This document shows, piece by piece, positions 46,784 to 55,854 of a DNA stretch of 60,331 nt. Both the position numbers and the translations under genes were made by a program. Numbering within the stretch: the stretch's first letter is position 1; each line of letters begins with the position of its first letter. Source of the stretch: Kribbella turkmenica (GTDB lineage Bacteria > Actinomycetota > Actinomycetes > Propionibacteriales > Kribbellaceae); the NCBI RefSeq assembly GCF_004348725.1, contig NZ_SMKR01000018.1:1-60331 (forward strand). Direction: 5' to 3'. The notes beneath the pieces were generated by a model that saw nothing but the letters and a program-made list of their open reading frames with translations, ran no database searches and was not told the origin of the DNA.

Positions 46784-47782
46784 ATGATCGAGTTCGAGGA
46801 CGTCACCAAGCGGTATCCGGACGGCACACTCGCCGTCGACACGCTGTCCCTGCGGATCCCGAGCGGTCAGATCACCGTGTTCGTGGGCCCGTCGGGCTGC
46901 GGCAAGACCACGTCGCTGCGGATGATCAACCGCACCATCGAGCGGACCAGCGGGACGATCTCGATCGACGGCGAGGACATCACCAGCAAGGACCCGGTGA
47001 CGCTGCGGCGCGGGATCGGGTACGTGATCCAGCACGCCGGCCTCTTCCCGCATAAGACCGTGGTCGACAACGTCGCCACTGTGCCGAAGCTGCTCGGCTG
47101 GGACAAGCGCAAGACCCGCGACACCGCGATGGAGCTGCTGGAACGCGTCGGCCTCGACCTCAAGCTGGCCGAGCGCTACCCGGCCCAGCTGTCCGGTGGC
47201 CAGCAGCAACGAGTCGGGGTCGCCCGCGCGCTCGCGGCCGACCCGGCGATCATGCTGATGGACGAGCCGTTCAGCGCCGTCGACCCGATCGTCCGTCACC
47301 AGTTGCAGGAGGAGCTGCTCCGGCTGCAGCGCGACATCGGCAAGACCATCGTGTTCGTCACCCACGACATCGACGAGGCGATCAAGCTCGGCGACAACGT
47401 CGCGGTCCTGCGGGTCGGCGGCAAGCTCGCGCAGTTCGCGCCGCCGTCCGAGCTGCTGGCGAATCCGGTCGACGACTTCGTCCGGGGATTCGTCGGCCAG
47501 GACCGGGGGTACCGAGCGCTCACGTTCGTGCACCCCCAGGAACTTCCGGTCGAACCGTTGCCGTCCGAGCTCGTGCTCGACGACTCCGGTGCGCCGGTCG
47601 GCTGGCGTGCCGACCACGAGCTGCTGCCGATCGGCGCCGTGTTCAAGCAGGGTGACTCGTTGCGGGCCGCGCTGGACGCCGTACTGACCTCTCCGACCGG
47701 CCGCGGCATCTGCGTGGACGACAGTGGCAAGGCCCTGGGAGTCTTCGACCAGGCCATCGTCGCAGAGGCGCTCCGGTCATGA
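46784..47782 (+). CDS. OpuCA/ProV-type ABC transporter ATPase
   Basis: A 332-residue ATPase with Walker A (GPSGCGKTT), signature (LSGGQQQRVGVARAL), Walker B (IMLMDEPFSAVDP) and H-loop (FVTHDIDEAIKL). A C-terminal region after about 245 resembles a degenerate CBS pair as in quaternary-amine importers. It belongs to the glycine betaine/proline betaine class. Its position between hutU and hutF suggests it imports histidine or a histidine derivative. Confidence 0.92.
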   Translation: MIEFEDVTKRYPDGTLAVDTLSLRIPSGQITVFVGPSGCGKTTSLRMINRTIERTSGTISIDGEDITSKDPVTLRRGIGYVIQHAGLFPHKTVVDNVATVPKLLGWDKRKTRDTAMELLERVGLDLKLAERYPAQLSGGQQQRVGVARALAADPAIMLMDEPFSAVDPIVRHQLQEELLRLQRDIGKTIVFVTHDIDEAIKLGDNVAVLRVGGKLAQFAPPSELLANPVDDFVRGFVGQDRGYRALTFVHPQELPVEPLPSELVLDDSGAPVGWRADHELLPIGAVFKQGDSLRAALDAVLTSPTGRGICVDDSGKALGVFDQAIVAEALRS

Positions 47783-47897
47783 CTGTGCACCTGGCCACGC
47801 CTCCGTCGCGGGGGTCGTGGGGCTTCGACTCCCGATGCCCCCTCGTCGCCCCAGTCGCTACGCTGCCTGCGCTCCTCAGTCCGAACCAGGAGGCCCC
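47783..47897. other. GC-rich spacer inside the importer operon
   Basis: A 115-bp gap between ATPase and first permease, longer than usual inside an operon. It holds imperfectly self-complementary G- and C-runs that could fold. No gene or operator is recognised. CCAGGAGGCC just before 47898 is the ribosome-binding site of the permease. Confidence 0.4.
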
Positions 47898-48557
47898 ATG
47901 ACCTGGACAGCAGACAACCTCGGGCTGATCTGGGAACAGTTGCGTGAGCACCTCTACCTGGCGATCGTCCCGGTGATCCTCGGACTGCTGATCTCGGTGC
48001 CGCTCGGGTACGTCGCCACCCGGTTCTCGTGGCTGGCGAATCCGCTGATCGCCCTCGGCGGCGTGCTGTACTCACTGCCCTCGATCGCGTTGTTCATCGT
48101 GCTGCCGGCGATCCTCGGGACCAAGGTGCTGTCGACGGTGAACATCATCGTCGCGCTGACCGTCTACACGGTCTCCCTGCTCATCCGGAACGTGATCGAC
48201 GGGCTGCGCTCCGTTCCCGCGGAGGTCCGCCAGTCGGCGGTCGCGGTCGGGTACGGCCCGTTGCACCGGCTGTTCGCGGTCGATCTGCCGATCGCCGTAC
48301 CGGTGATCTTCGCCGGCCTCCGGGTCGTCACCGTCGCGAACATCTCGATGGTGAGCGTCGGTGCGGTGATCGGCATCGGCGGTCTGGGCGAGCTCTTCAC
48401 CCAGGGCTTCCAGAAGGACTTCCTCACCCCGGTCGTGGTCGGCGTGGTGCTCTCGGTGCTGCTGGCCCTGCTGGCTGACCTGGTGCTGGTCGGACTGCAG
48501 CGGATCCTGACTCCCTGGGCGCGCGTGATCGCCGCTCCTCCGGTGGAGGTGGCCTGA
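47898..48557 (+). CDS. OpuCB-type ABC permease
   Basis: A 219-residue permease with five to six membrane helices. The family loop reads VRQSAVAVGYGPLHRLFAVDLPIAVP, followed by ANISMVSVGAVIGIGGLG. It pairs with the next permease. The start ATG at 47898 follows AGGAGG. Length is normal for a single-domain OpuC permease. Confidence 0.92.
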   Translation: MTWTADNLGLIWEQLREHLYLAIVPVILGLLISVPLGYVATRFSWLANPLIALGGVLYSLPSIALFIVLPAILGTKVLSTVNIIVALTVYTVSLLIRNVIDGLRSVPAEVRQSAVAVGYGPLHRLFAVDLPIAVPVIFAGLRVVTVANISMVSVGAVIGIGGLGELFTQGFQKDFLTPVVVGVVLSVLLALLADLVLVGLQRILTPWARVIAAPPVEVA

Positions 48558-48558
48558 C

Positions 48559-49209
48559 ATGTGGGAGTACCTGACCGACTCGTTCAACTGGTCCGGCCCG
48601 GAAGGGATCTGGGCCCGGATCATCGAGCACATCTGGTACACGTTCGCCGCCCTCGGGATCTCCGCGGCCATCGCGCTGCCGGTCGGCCTGCGGATCGGCC
48701 ACACCCGGCGCGGGGCCTTCCTGGCGATCAACCTCGGCAACGCGGCCCGCGCCCTGCCGAGCCTCGGGCTGCTGATGCTGGCGGTGCTGCTGACCGACCA
48801 GATCGGCTTCCTGCCGGTGCTGATCGCGCTGGTCGCCCTCGGGATCCCGCCGATCCTGGCCTCGACGTACGCCGGCCTGTCCGGTGTCGATCCGGCCACG
48901 ATCGACGCGGCCCGGGGGATGGGGATGACCGGACGAGAGATCCTGACGAAGGTGGAGATCCCGATCGCGATGCCGCTGATCATCTCCGGTCTGCGCGGCG
49001 CGACCCTGCAGATCGTCTCGACCGCGACGATCGCCGCGCTGGTGTCCCTCGGCGGTCTCGGCCGCTACGTGGTCGACGGGTTGAAGCTCCGCGACTTCCC
49101 GCAGATGTTCACCGGCGCGCTGCTGGTGGCCCTGCTCGCCATCGGTCTCGACGTGCTGTTCGCCGTCCTCGGCCGCGTCGTCGTCTCGAACGGCCTGAAG
49201 GCCGACTGA
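48559..49209 (+). CDS. OpuCD-type ABC permease
   Basis: A 216-residue second permease of the importer, with six predicted helices and the loop TIDAARGMGMTGREILTKVEIPIAMP. It starts 1 bp after the first permease's stop codon. Together with the first permease it should form the heterodimeric channel. Confidence 0.92.
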   Translation: MWEYLTDSFNWSGPEGIWARIIEHIWYTFAALGISAAIALPVGLRIGHTRRGAFLAINLGNAARALPSLGLLMLAVLLTDQIGFLPVLIALVALGIPPILASTYAGLSGVDPATIDAARGMGMTGREILTKVEIPIAMPLIISGLRGATLQIVSTATIAALVSLGGLGRYVVDGLKLRDFPQMFTGALLVALLAIGLDVLFAVLGRVVVSNGLKAD

Positions 49210-49305
49210 AGTGTCGGACCGGCCTGATCTGATGAACCTGACGAACCGCCCCATCGAAATATCCACCGGTAACGGCCGGTGGCTGACCAGACACTGGAGG
49301 CTCTC

Positions 49306-50238
49306 GTGTTGAGATCCACACTCGTCCGAACTGCGATCGCCGGGGTGGCGATGCTCGGCCTGGCCGGTTGTGGGGGTGGAGGCGATCAGCTGGGCGACAG
49401 TGACGCGGGTTCATCGCCCGCGCCGGACAAGGTCACCAGCATCACCGTCGGCTCGGCGGACTTCTCCGAGAGCCAGCTGCTGGCGGAGATCTACGGTCAG
49501 GCGCTGGCCGCGAAGGGCGTCGAGGTCACGCAGAAGCCGAACATCGGCAACCGCGAGACCTACATGGCCGCGATCAAGGACGGCTCGGTGCACCTCCTGC
49601 CGGAGTACACCGGTGCCGCGCTGCACTACTTCAAGTCCGACTCCACCGAGACCGAGGAGCAGGCGACGTACGACGCGCTGAAGTCGTCGCTGCCGTCCGG
49701 GCTCGAGGTGCTGGAGAAGTCGCCGGCGGCCGACGAGGACACCATCGTGGTGACTAAGGCGACCGCGGACAAGTACGGCCTGAAGACGCTGGCCGACCTG
49801 AAGCCGGTCGCGAAGGACATGGCCGCGGGCGGCAGCTCCGAGTTCAAGGTGCGCGACGCCGGGCTGAAGGGGCTGAAGGAGAAGTACGGCGTCGAGTTCG
49901 GCAAGGAGTACAAGACGCTCGACGCGGGTGGTCCGCTGAGCCTGAAGGCCCTGCTGGACAACCAGATCCAGGTGTCGAACTTCTTCACCACCCAGGCGCT
50001 GATCAAGGACAACAACCTGATCATGCTGGAGGACCCGGAGAACATCCTGCCGCCGAACAACGTCGTTCCGCTGATCCGGACCGACCACAAGTCGGACGAC
50101 GTCGCCGCGGCGCTGAACGCGGTGTCCGCCAAGCTGACCACGGAGGCGCTGACCGAGATGGTCAAGCGGATCGACGTCGGCAAGGAGTCGCCGAACGCGG
50201 TCGCCAAGGACTGGCTGTCGAAGAACCCGCTGTCTTGA
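49306..50238 (+). CDS. Quaternary-amine-type substrate-binding lipoprotein (OpuCC-like)
   Basis: A 310-residue binding lipoprotein: signal peptide with lipobox LAGC, a Gly/Ser/Asp-rich linker, then an OpuAC-type domain (ITVGSADFSESQLLAEIYGQAL, then HLLPEYTGAALHYF). This class binds compounds such as glycine betaine, proline betaine, choline and, in some bacteria, ergothioneine. The GTG at 49306 has GGAGG 5 nt upstream. The gene is followed, by TTGA overlap, by the M20 amidohydrolase, linking import to the Hut genes. Confidence 0.92.
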   Translation: MLRSTLVRTAIAGVAMLGLAGCGGGGDQLGDSDAGSSPAPDKVTSITVGSADFSESQLLAEIYGQALAAKGVEVTQKPNIGNRETYMAAIKDGSVHLLPEYTGAALHYFKSDSTETEEQATYDALKSSLPSGLEVLEKSPAADEDTIVVTKATADKYGLKTLADLKPVAKDMAAGGSSEFKVRDAGLKGLKEKYGVEFGKEYKTLDAGGPLSLKALLDNQIQVSNFFTTQALIKDNNLIMLEDPENILPPNNVVPLIRTDHKSDDVAAALNAVSAKLTTEALTEMVKRIDVGKESPNAVAKDWLSKNPLS

Positions 50239-51593
50239 GCTTCGAGGACATGTGGGCGGCGCTGGCCGCCGTCGGCCGGGACCCCGACACCGGGGGTTAC
50301 CGCCGCGGCGGCTGGACGCCGACCGAACGCGAAGCCACCGCCTGGTTCACCGACCAGTGCACCCGCCGGAACCTGACCCTGGAATCCGACGGCATCGGCA
50401 ACCTCGTCGCCTGGTGGTCTCCGCGTGGCGAGCCGGCTCGCCACGCGGAGCTCGGCATACCGGGTGCTCCATCGAGCACCGGCACCCGGGATTCCGCAAC
50501 CGCCGCCGGCCGCCGGGGCACGGGCCTGGGCGCTGGGGATGCTGCGGCGTCTCCAGCCAGTCCCGGCTCTGCTGCAACCCCGGCCGGAGGGCCGGCCTCC
50601 CGGCCGGGCATCGTCACCGGAAGTCATCTGGATTCGGTGATCGACGGTGGGGCTTTCGATGGGCCGTTGGGGGTGGTTTCGGCTCTGGCGGCGGTGGACC
50701 TGTTGCGGGCTGAGGGCTTCGAGCCGTCCGTGCCCATCGGGGTCGGGGCGTTCGTGGAGGAGGAAGGGTCGCGGTTCGGGATGCCTTGCCTGGGGTCTCG
50801 GGTGGCGGCGGGAGTCCTGCCTGCGGAGCGGGCGCTGGCGTTGACTGATCGGCAGGGGGTGTCGCTGGCGGCGGCGCTCGAGGCGGCGGGGACGGATCCG
50901 GCGGGTGTCGGGCCGTCGCCGTTGCTGGCGAAGATGGGGACGTTCGTCGAGTTGCACGTCGAGCAGGGGCGCGGGCTGACCGCGCCGGTCGGGGTGGCGA
51001 GCTCGATCTGGCCGCACGGGCGGTACCGGTTCACCTTCGGCGGCGAGGCCAACCACGCCGGCACGACCCTGATGGAAGACCGCCACGACCCGATGCTCAC
51101 CTACGCCATGACCGCCCTGGCCGCCAACAAACAGGCCCGCCTCACGGGCGCCCGCGCGACCTTCGGCCGAGTCTCCGTCGAGCCCAACGGCACGAACGCG
51201 GTGCCGTTGCAGGTGACCGCCTGGCTGGACGCCCGCGCCGCCGACGAGGCCGCCCTCGAATCGTTGCTTGCAGCAATCACCAGGCAGGCGGCCGAGCGCG
51301 CCGAACGCGACGGTACGACGCTCGACGTCGTCCCCGAGTCCGTCTCCCCGAGCGTGGACTTCCCGGCCGGGTTGCGCGACCGCCTGGTCGACGTACTCGA
51401 CGGCGCGCCGGTGCTCCCGACCGGGGCCGGACACGACGCCGGGGTGTTCTCGGCCGCCGGCGTCCCGACCGCGATGCTGTTCGTGCGGAATCCGACCGGC
51501 ATCTCGCACTCACCGGCCGAGTTCGCCGAGCCTGACGACTGCCTGGCCGGCGTGGACGCGCTGGCCGCCGTACTGAGGGATCTCGCGAAGTGA
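50235..51593 (+). CDS. M20-family amidohydrolase (allantoate amidohydrolase-like) in the hut operon
   Basis: A 452-residue member of the M20 Zn-dependent amidase group. Metal and catalytic motifs are TGSHLDSV, FDGPLGV, EEEGSRFG, HVEQG, GEANHAG and the late His in ISHSPAEF. It overlaps the binding-protein gene (TTG start, TTGA) and hutF (GTGA), so it is translated with them. Relatives hydrolyse allantoate, N-carbamoyl or N-formyl amino acids. Since HutF yields N-formylglutamate and no HutG is present, deformylation of that product is a plausible role. Residues 62-126 are an extra low-complexity insert encoded by palindromic DNA. Confidence 0.88.
   Translation: MSFEDMWAALAAVGRDPDTGGYRRGGWTPTEREATAWFTDQCTRRNLTLESDGIGNLVAWWSPRGEPARHAELGIPGAPSSTGTRDSATAAGRRGTGLGAGDAAASPASPGSAATPAGGPASRPGIVTGSHLDSVIDGGAFDGPLGVVSALAAVDLLRAEGFEPSVPIGVGAFVEEEGSRFGMPCLGSRVAAGVLPAERALALTDRQGVSLAAALEAAGTDPAGVGPSPLLAKMGTFVELHVEQGRGLTAPVGVASSIWPHGRYRFTFGGEANHAGTTLMEDRHDPMLTYAMTALAANKQARLTGARATFGRVSVEPNGTNAVPLQVTAWLDARAADEAALESLLAAITRQAAERAERDGTTLDVVPESVSPSVDFPAGLRDRLVDVLDGAPVLPTGAGHDAGVFSAAGVPTAMLFVRNPTGISHSPAEFAEPDDCLAGVDALAAVLRDLAK
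50419..50612. repeat. Palindrome-rich in-frame insertion in the M20 gene
   Basis: About 194 bp with three palindromic blocks. A perfect 32-bp palindrome spans 50419-50450 (half CTCCGCGTGGCGAGCC). An inverted repeat CCGGGTGC/GCACCCGG at 50460-50467 and 50482-50489 encloses GTGCTC/GAGCAC. A CCGGCCGG-rich near palindrome lies at about 50579-50608. The frame stays open and encodes a Gly/Ala/Ser/Pro-rich stretch absent from the family core, between NLVAWW and IVTGSHLDS. Confidence 0.75.
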
Positions 51594-52900
51594 CGTCGTA
51601 CTGGTGCTCGAGCGCCCTCCTGCCGACCGGGGTCGCCGAGCGCGTATTGGTGACAATCGCCGACGGACGCTTCGCCGCGGTCGAGACGAACGCCGAGCCC
51701 GGCGACGCGATCCGCCTCCGCGGCCTGGTCGTCCCGGGACTGGCGAACTGCCACAGCCACGCCTTCCACCGGGCGCTCCGCGGCCGGGCGCAGACCGGGC
51801 GCGGCACGTTCTGGACGTGGCGCGAGCGGATGTACGCGGTCGCGTCGATGCTCACCCCGGAGTCGTATTACCAACTCGCCCGCGCCGTGTACGGCGAGAT
51901 GGTGCTGGCCGGGATCACCGCGGTCGGCGAGTTCCACTACCTGCATCACGCCCCCGGCGGCCGCCGCTACGACGACCCGAACGCGATGGGTGCCGCATTG
52001 ATCGCGGCCGCCCGCGACGCCGGCATCCGGATCACCTTGCTGGACACGTGTTACCTCGCCGGCGGGATCGACCAGCCGCTCAACTCCGTGCAGGAGCGGT
52101 TCAGTGACGGCGACGCCGCCCGCTGGGCCGCCCGGGTCTCGGCCCTGACCGGCTCCGACGACGTCGTGATCGGCGCGGCCGCGCATTCGGTCCGCGGAGT
52201 GCCTCAAGATCAGCTCGGCGCGGTCGCGTCCGCGTTCCCGGACGCGCCGCTGCACATCCACCTGTCCGAGCAGGTCGGCGAGAACGCGGCCTGCCTCGAC
52301 GCCTACGGTCGTACGCCGGCCCAGGTCCTGGACGAGAGCGGCTTCCTCAGCGGACGGACGAGTGCCGTGCACGCCACGCAGCTCACCGACGTCGACGTGG
52401 GTGTGCTCGGCAGCTCGGCGACGTACTCCTGCTTCTGCCCGACGACCGAGCGGGATTTGGCCGACGGCATCGGCCCGTCGGTGGCGCTGCGGGACGCCGG
52501 GTCGCCGTTGACCCTCGGGTCGGACAGCCACGCGGTGATCGACCTGTTCGAGGAGATGCGCGCGGTCGAGCTCGACGAGCGGCTCGCCTCGCAGGAACGC
52601 GGCCACTGGTCCGCGACCGAGTTGCTCAAGGCGGCGACGGCCGACGGGCACCGGTCGATCGGGTTCGCCGACGCTGGCGTGATCGAGGCCGGTGCTCGTG
52701 CCGACCTAGTCGCCCTTCGCCTGGACAGCGTGCGTACGGCGGGGACCGGAGGAACAGTGGAGACCGCCGTGTTCGCGGCGTCGGCCGCCGATGTCACCGA
52801 CGTGGTCGTCGGCGGACGGCGACTGGTTGCTGATGGCAATCATGTGAAGCTGGACGTGGCGGCGGAGCTGACAGCCTCGATCGGAGTAGTGACCGCGTGA
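51590..52900 (+). CDS. hutF: Formimidoylglutamate deiminase
   Basis: A 436-residue amidohydrolase that converts N-formiminoglutamate to N-formylglutamate and ammonia, the fourth Hut step in the five-step variant. Metal motifs include [27 protein letters not shown] and [16 protein letters not shown]. Its GTG overlaps the M20 stop by 4 nt, and its own stop overlaps the hutI GTG by 4 nt. Confidence 0.95.
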   Translation: MTSYWCSSALLPTGVAERVLVTIADGRFAAVETNAEPGDAIRLRGLVVPGLANCHSHAFHRALRGRAQTGRGTFWTWRERMYAVASMLTPESYYQLARAVYGEMVLAGITAVGEFHYLHHAPGGRRYDDPNAMGAALIAAARDAGIRITLLDTCYLAGGIDQPLNSVQERFSDGDAARWAARVSALTGSDDVVIGAAAHSVRGVPQDQLGAVASAFPDAPLHIHLSEQVGENAACLDAYGRTPAQVLDESGFLSGRTSAVHATQLTDVDVGVLGSSATYSCFCPTTERDLADGIGPSVALRDAGSPLTLGSDSHAVIDLFEEMRAVELDERLASQERGHWSATELLKAATADGHRSIGFADAGVIEAGARADLVALRLDSVRTAGTGGTVETAVFAASAADVTDVVVGGRRLVADGNHVKLDVAAELTASIGVVTA

Positions 52901-54060
52901 CCTCGCTGTTGCTGACGAACATCGGTTCGCTGGTGACCAACGACCCGGCCCGCGGCGAGCCGCTCGGCGAACTCCGGGACGCCGCGCTGGTGGTCGAGGG
53001 CAGCAAGGTCGCCTGGGTCGGGCGGCGTCAGGACGCCCCGGCGGCCGACGGGGCTGTGGACCTCGGTGGGCGGGCGGTGATCCCGGGGTTCGTCGACTCG
53101 CACGCGCACCTGGTGTTCGCCGGCGACCGCGCCGACGAGTTCGCCGCCCGGATGACCGGTACGCCGTACTCCGCGGGCGGGATCCGGACGACGGTGGCGG
53201 CGACCCGGCAGGCCACCGACCAGGCGCTGACCGCGAACGTCGGCCGCCTGGTCACCGAGATGCGCCGGCAGGGGACCACCACGGTCGAGATCAAGTCCGG
53301 GTACGGGCTGACGGTCGCCGACGAGGCGCGGGCGCTACGGATCGCGGAGCAGTTCACCGACGAGACCACCTATCTGGGGGCGCACGTCGTACCGGCGGAG
53401 TTCGCCGACGACCCGGCGGGCTATGTGTCTGTGGTGACCGGTCCGATGCTCGACGCGGTCGCGGAGCACGCCAAGTGGATCGACGTCTTCGTCGAACGCG
53501 GCGCCTTCGACGAGGACCAGGCCCGGGCGATCCTGACCGCCGGGCAGAGGAAGGGCCTGGTCGCCCGGGTGCACGCGAACCAGCTCGGCGAGGGCCCAGG
53601 CGTCCAGTTGGCCTGCGCGATCGGGGCGGCCGCGGCCGATCACTGCACCTACCTGTCCGACGCCGACATCGACGCCCTCGCCTCGACCGGCGTGGTCGCG
53701 GGGTTGCTGCCCGCGGTCGAGTTCTCGACGCGGTCGCCGTACCCGGATGCCCGGCGGCTGATCGACGCGGGAGTGACGGTCGCCCTGGCCACCGACTGCA
53801 ACCCGGGCTCCGGCTACTCATCCTCCATGCCGCTGTGCATCGCGCTGGCCGTGCGCGAGATGCACATGACCCCGGCCGAGGCGTTGTGGTCCGCGACCGC
53901 GGGCGGTGCGGCGTCGTTGCGGCGTACCGATGTCGGCCGGCTGACCCCGGGGGCCCGGGCCGACCTGGCCGTGCTCGACGCGGCGTCGTACATCCACCTG
54001 GCGTACCGTCCCGGCGTCCCCCTGGTCAGCCAGACGTTCACCGGCGGCCGCCCGGTCTAG
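52897..54060 (+). CDS. hutI: Imidazolonepropionase
   Basis: A 387-residue amidohydrolase opening the imidazolone ring to give N-formiminoglutamate. Motifs: [36 protein letters not shown], and [15 protein letters not shown]. Translation is coupled to hutF. It is the last gene of the operon; no terminator hairpin was found in the 21 bp before the convergent gene's stop. Confidence 0.96.
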   Translation: MTSLLLTNIGSLVTNDPARGEPLGELRDAALVVEGSKVAWVGRRQDAPAADGAVDLGGRAVIPGFVDSHAHLVFAGDRADEFAARMTGTPYSAGGIRTTVAATRQATDQALTANVGRLVTEMRRQGTTTVEIKSGYGLTVADEARALRIAEQFTDETTYLGAHVVPAEFADDPAGYVSVVTGPMLDAVAEHAKWIDVFVERGAFDEDQARAILTAGQRKGLVARVHANQLGEGPGVQLACAIGAAAADHCTYLSDADIDALASTGVVAGLLPAVEFSTRSPYPDARRLIDAGVTVALATDCNPGSGYSSSMPLCIALAVREMHMTPAEALWSATAGGAASLRRTDVGRLTPGARADLAVLDAASYIHLAYRPGVPLVSQTFTGGRPV

Positions 54061-54081
54061 GGACGGTGGACGCCCACCCCA

Positions 54082-54996
54082 TCACAACCCTCGTAACACA
54101 CGCCGCCTCCGGCTCCCGCTGACGCTCCCACGCGAATTGTGATGGCCTGGAGATCCGGCGATCGCCTGCCGGATCACCTCCACCACCCATGCTGGGTCGA
54201 ACATCACGTCCTCCCACGAGAAGCGCAGCAGACGCCAGCCGCGGATGGTGAGGTTGACGTGCCGGCGGCAGTCTCGCGTGAGCGCGATCCGCGTGCCGTG
54301 GTGAGCGAAGCTGTCGGCCTCCAACGCGATCAGGAGTTCTGGGTGGCCCAGGTCGACCCGGGCGGAGAAGCCGTGGTCCCGAACCGCCACCTGGGGCTCG
54401 AAGCCCTCGATTCGAGCCTCGATCAGGAGGGATCGAAGCGTGGACTCCAATGGCGACTCGGCCCGGCCGTCCGCGGCGGCCGCGACCCGCCGGGCGCGAC
54501 GAGAACCGGGACCGGTCAGAGCGGTGGCCCCTATCAGCAGCTGCGATCGGTCCACTGCGCCCAGCCGGAGGGCCGAGTCCGCGACAGTGAGCGCCGCCGG
54601 GAAGGAGAGAGTGCGCGCACAATCCAGCACTGTTCGGAGCTTGCCGGTGCACCGGCCATCGGACGGGACGCCATCGGCCCAGTGCAGGTCGCAGTCGAGC
54701 TGACTCAAGCGGCGGTGCTGCCCGCGCGGCACGGTGACGTGGGGCTTGCCCGGCAGTTCGAGCACTGCGAATCCGTGCAGAACGGCGGCGCTCAGGTGTG
54801 AGACCACCCCACCCTGAGCGCGGGCGGCGGCGAGCGCGTCGGTTGCCGGCGGAACGGCGTACACACCCTTCGCGATGCGCCTGATCGTGCCGTCGGCCAA
54901 GGCCGTCCGGATGACACGCCCGGAGACGACCGCGCGAAGTTCGGCGAACGTCGCCGTACCCGCGCGACGCTGGAGGACATCGAGAACCTCGGACAT
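54082..54996 (-). CDS. AbiEi-type/DUF559 protein (putative nuclease-fold)
   Basis: A 304-residue protein. The N-terminal part (MSEVLDVLQRRAGTATFAEL, then IRRIAKGVYAVPP) resembles the winged-helix AbiEi antitoxin-type domain. The C-terminal part (HPELLIALEADSFAHHGTRI, RDCRRHVNLTIRGWRLLRFSWEDV) matches DUF559, a Vsr-like endonuclease fold. These fusion proteins are common in actinobacteria; their function is unproven. An ATG at 54996 is chosen because the domain starts there; a GTG at 55044 would add 16 residues. The last 25 residues are encoded partly by a repeat copy (54137-54158). Confidence 0.8.
   Translation of the reverse strand: MSEVLDVLQRRAGTATFAELRAVVSGRVIRTALADGTIRRIAKGVYAVPPATDALAAARAQGGVVSHLSAAVLHGFAVLELPGKPHVTVPRGQHRRLSQLDCDLHWADGVPSDGRCTGKLRTVLDCARTLSFPAALTVADSALRLGAVDRSQLLIGATALTGPGSRRARRVAAAADGRAESPLESTLRSLLIEARIEGFEPQVAVRDHGFSARVDLGHPELLIALEADSFAHHGTRIALTRDCRRHVNLTIRGWRLLRFSWEDVMFDPAWVVEVIRQAIAGSPGHHNSRGSVSGSRRRRVLRGL
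54137..54158. repeat. Repeat copy inside 3' end of the DUF559 gene
   Basis: ATTGTGATGGCCTGGAGATC, continuing CG, matches the element at 55117-55138 with two differences and in the same orientation. It contributes residues SPGHHN to the protein's C-terminus. Confidence 0.65.
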
Positions 54997-55048
54997 GCGC
55001 CGATGGTGGCGGAAATCGGCCGGGGTTCGTCGAGTGTTGTCCACAGCC

Positions 55049-55137
55049 GGACCGCCAGGCCATCACAAGGCGGCGTCAACGCGCGAGGTCACCGCGGTGG
55101 CGGGATGCGGTCGACCATTGTGATGGCCTGGCGGTCC
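55049..55137. repeat. 20-bp perfect inverted repeat upstream of the DUF559 gene
   Basis: GGACCGCCAGGCCATCACAA at 55049-55068 is the exact reverse complement of 55118-55137. The arms are 49 bp apart and could form a long stem or mark element ends. A third, near-identical copy lies in the gene's 3' end. Confidence 0.8.
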
Positions 55138-55212
55138 GTGCCGACAACCGTCGTACGTCGATCAGGCCTCGGAGCGGCCAGGCACCGTCCACGCACCCGA
55201 ATCAGGCACGAG

Positions 55213-55704
55213 CTAGTCGCTGAGCTCCTTCGAGCACAGTGCGGTGGTGGTGCCGTCCGGGCGGCGGAGCTTGCCGACCTCGACGAAGTCGCGGCCGGCG
55301 TGGAACGCGAGGCCGGCGACGTCCGGCGGGTCGGAACGGATCCCGCAGACCAGCCGGTCGAATGGCTTGGCGGACCGCTCGACCGCGCGGTACACCGCGG
55401 TCGCGATGCCCTGGCGGCGGTGCTCCTCGGCGACCACGATCCGGTCGAGGTGCAGGAACCGGTCGGCGTACGTCTCGGCGAACCACTGGAAGTCGCGTCC
55501 GTCGTGCGCGGAGCCGGGTGCGAAGGTCAGCACGAAGGCCGCCACCTCGTCGTCCACCTCGATCACGGCGGCGTGCGCGGCGATCAGCCGGAGCCAGTCG
55601 AGCCGGTCCGGACCGAGGGGCTCGACCAGGCCGTCGTCTGCGGCGGCGGCGTTCAGGGCAAGCACCGCCGCTTCGTCGGCAGAGGTCATGGGGCGGAGCT
55701 TCAC
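55213..55704 (-). CDS. GNAT-family N-acetyltransferase
   Basis: A 163-residue single GNAT domain. The acetyl-CoA motif is VVAEEHRRQGIATAVYRAVER, preceded by the beta strand LDRIVV. The start is placed at the GTG at 55704 (VKLRPMTSADEAAVLAL), the usual family opening; the ATG at 55689 is an alternative. The substrate is unknown. It stands alone, divergent from dnaK. Confidence 0.85.
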   Translation of the reverse strand: MKLRPMTSADEAAVLALNAAAADDGLVEPLGPDRLDWLRLIAAHAAVIEVDDEVAAFVLTFAPGSAHDGRDFQWFAETYADRFLHLDRIVVAEEHRRQGIATAVYRAVERSAKPFDRLVCGIRSDPPDVAGLAFHAGRDFVEVGKLRRPDGTTTALCSKELSD

Positions 55705-55816
55705 TGTGACACCATCGCACGGTAAGCGTTTGCCCCGGGAGGGGTCTCCTGGACCCACCCCGGCCGACCCCGGAAAATCGGGGGTCCCCTTGGGAATGAC
55801 CTGACCGATGTGCAAT

Positions 55817-55837
55817 GTTGAGCCTAGTGAACTCAAG
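55817..55837. promoter_or_regulatory. HAIR element 1 (HspR operator)
   Basis: GTTGAGC, a 7-nt spacer and ACTCAAG match the HspR inverted repeat CTTGAGT-N7-ACTCAAG with two changes in the left arm. It lies 83 bp upstream of dnaK. Confidence 0.75.
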
Positions 55838-55854
55838 TTTGTTCAGTCACGGAT

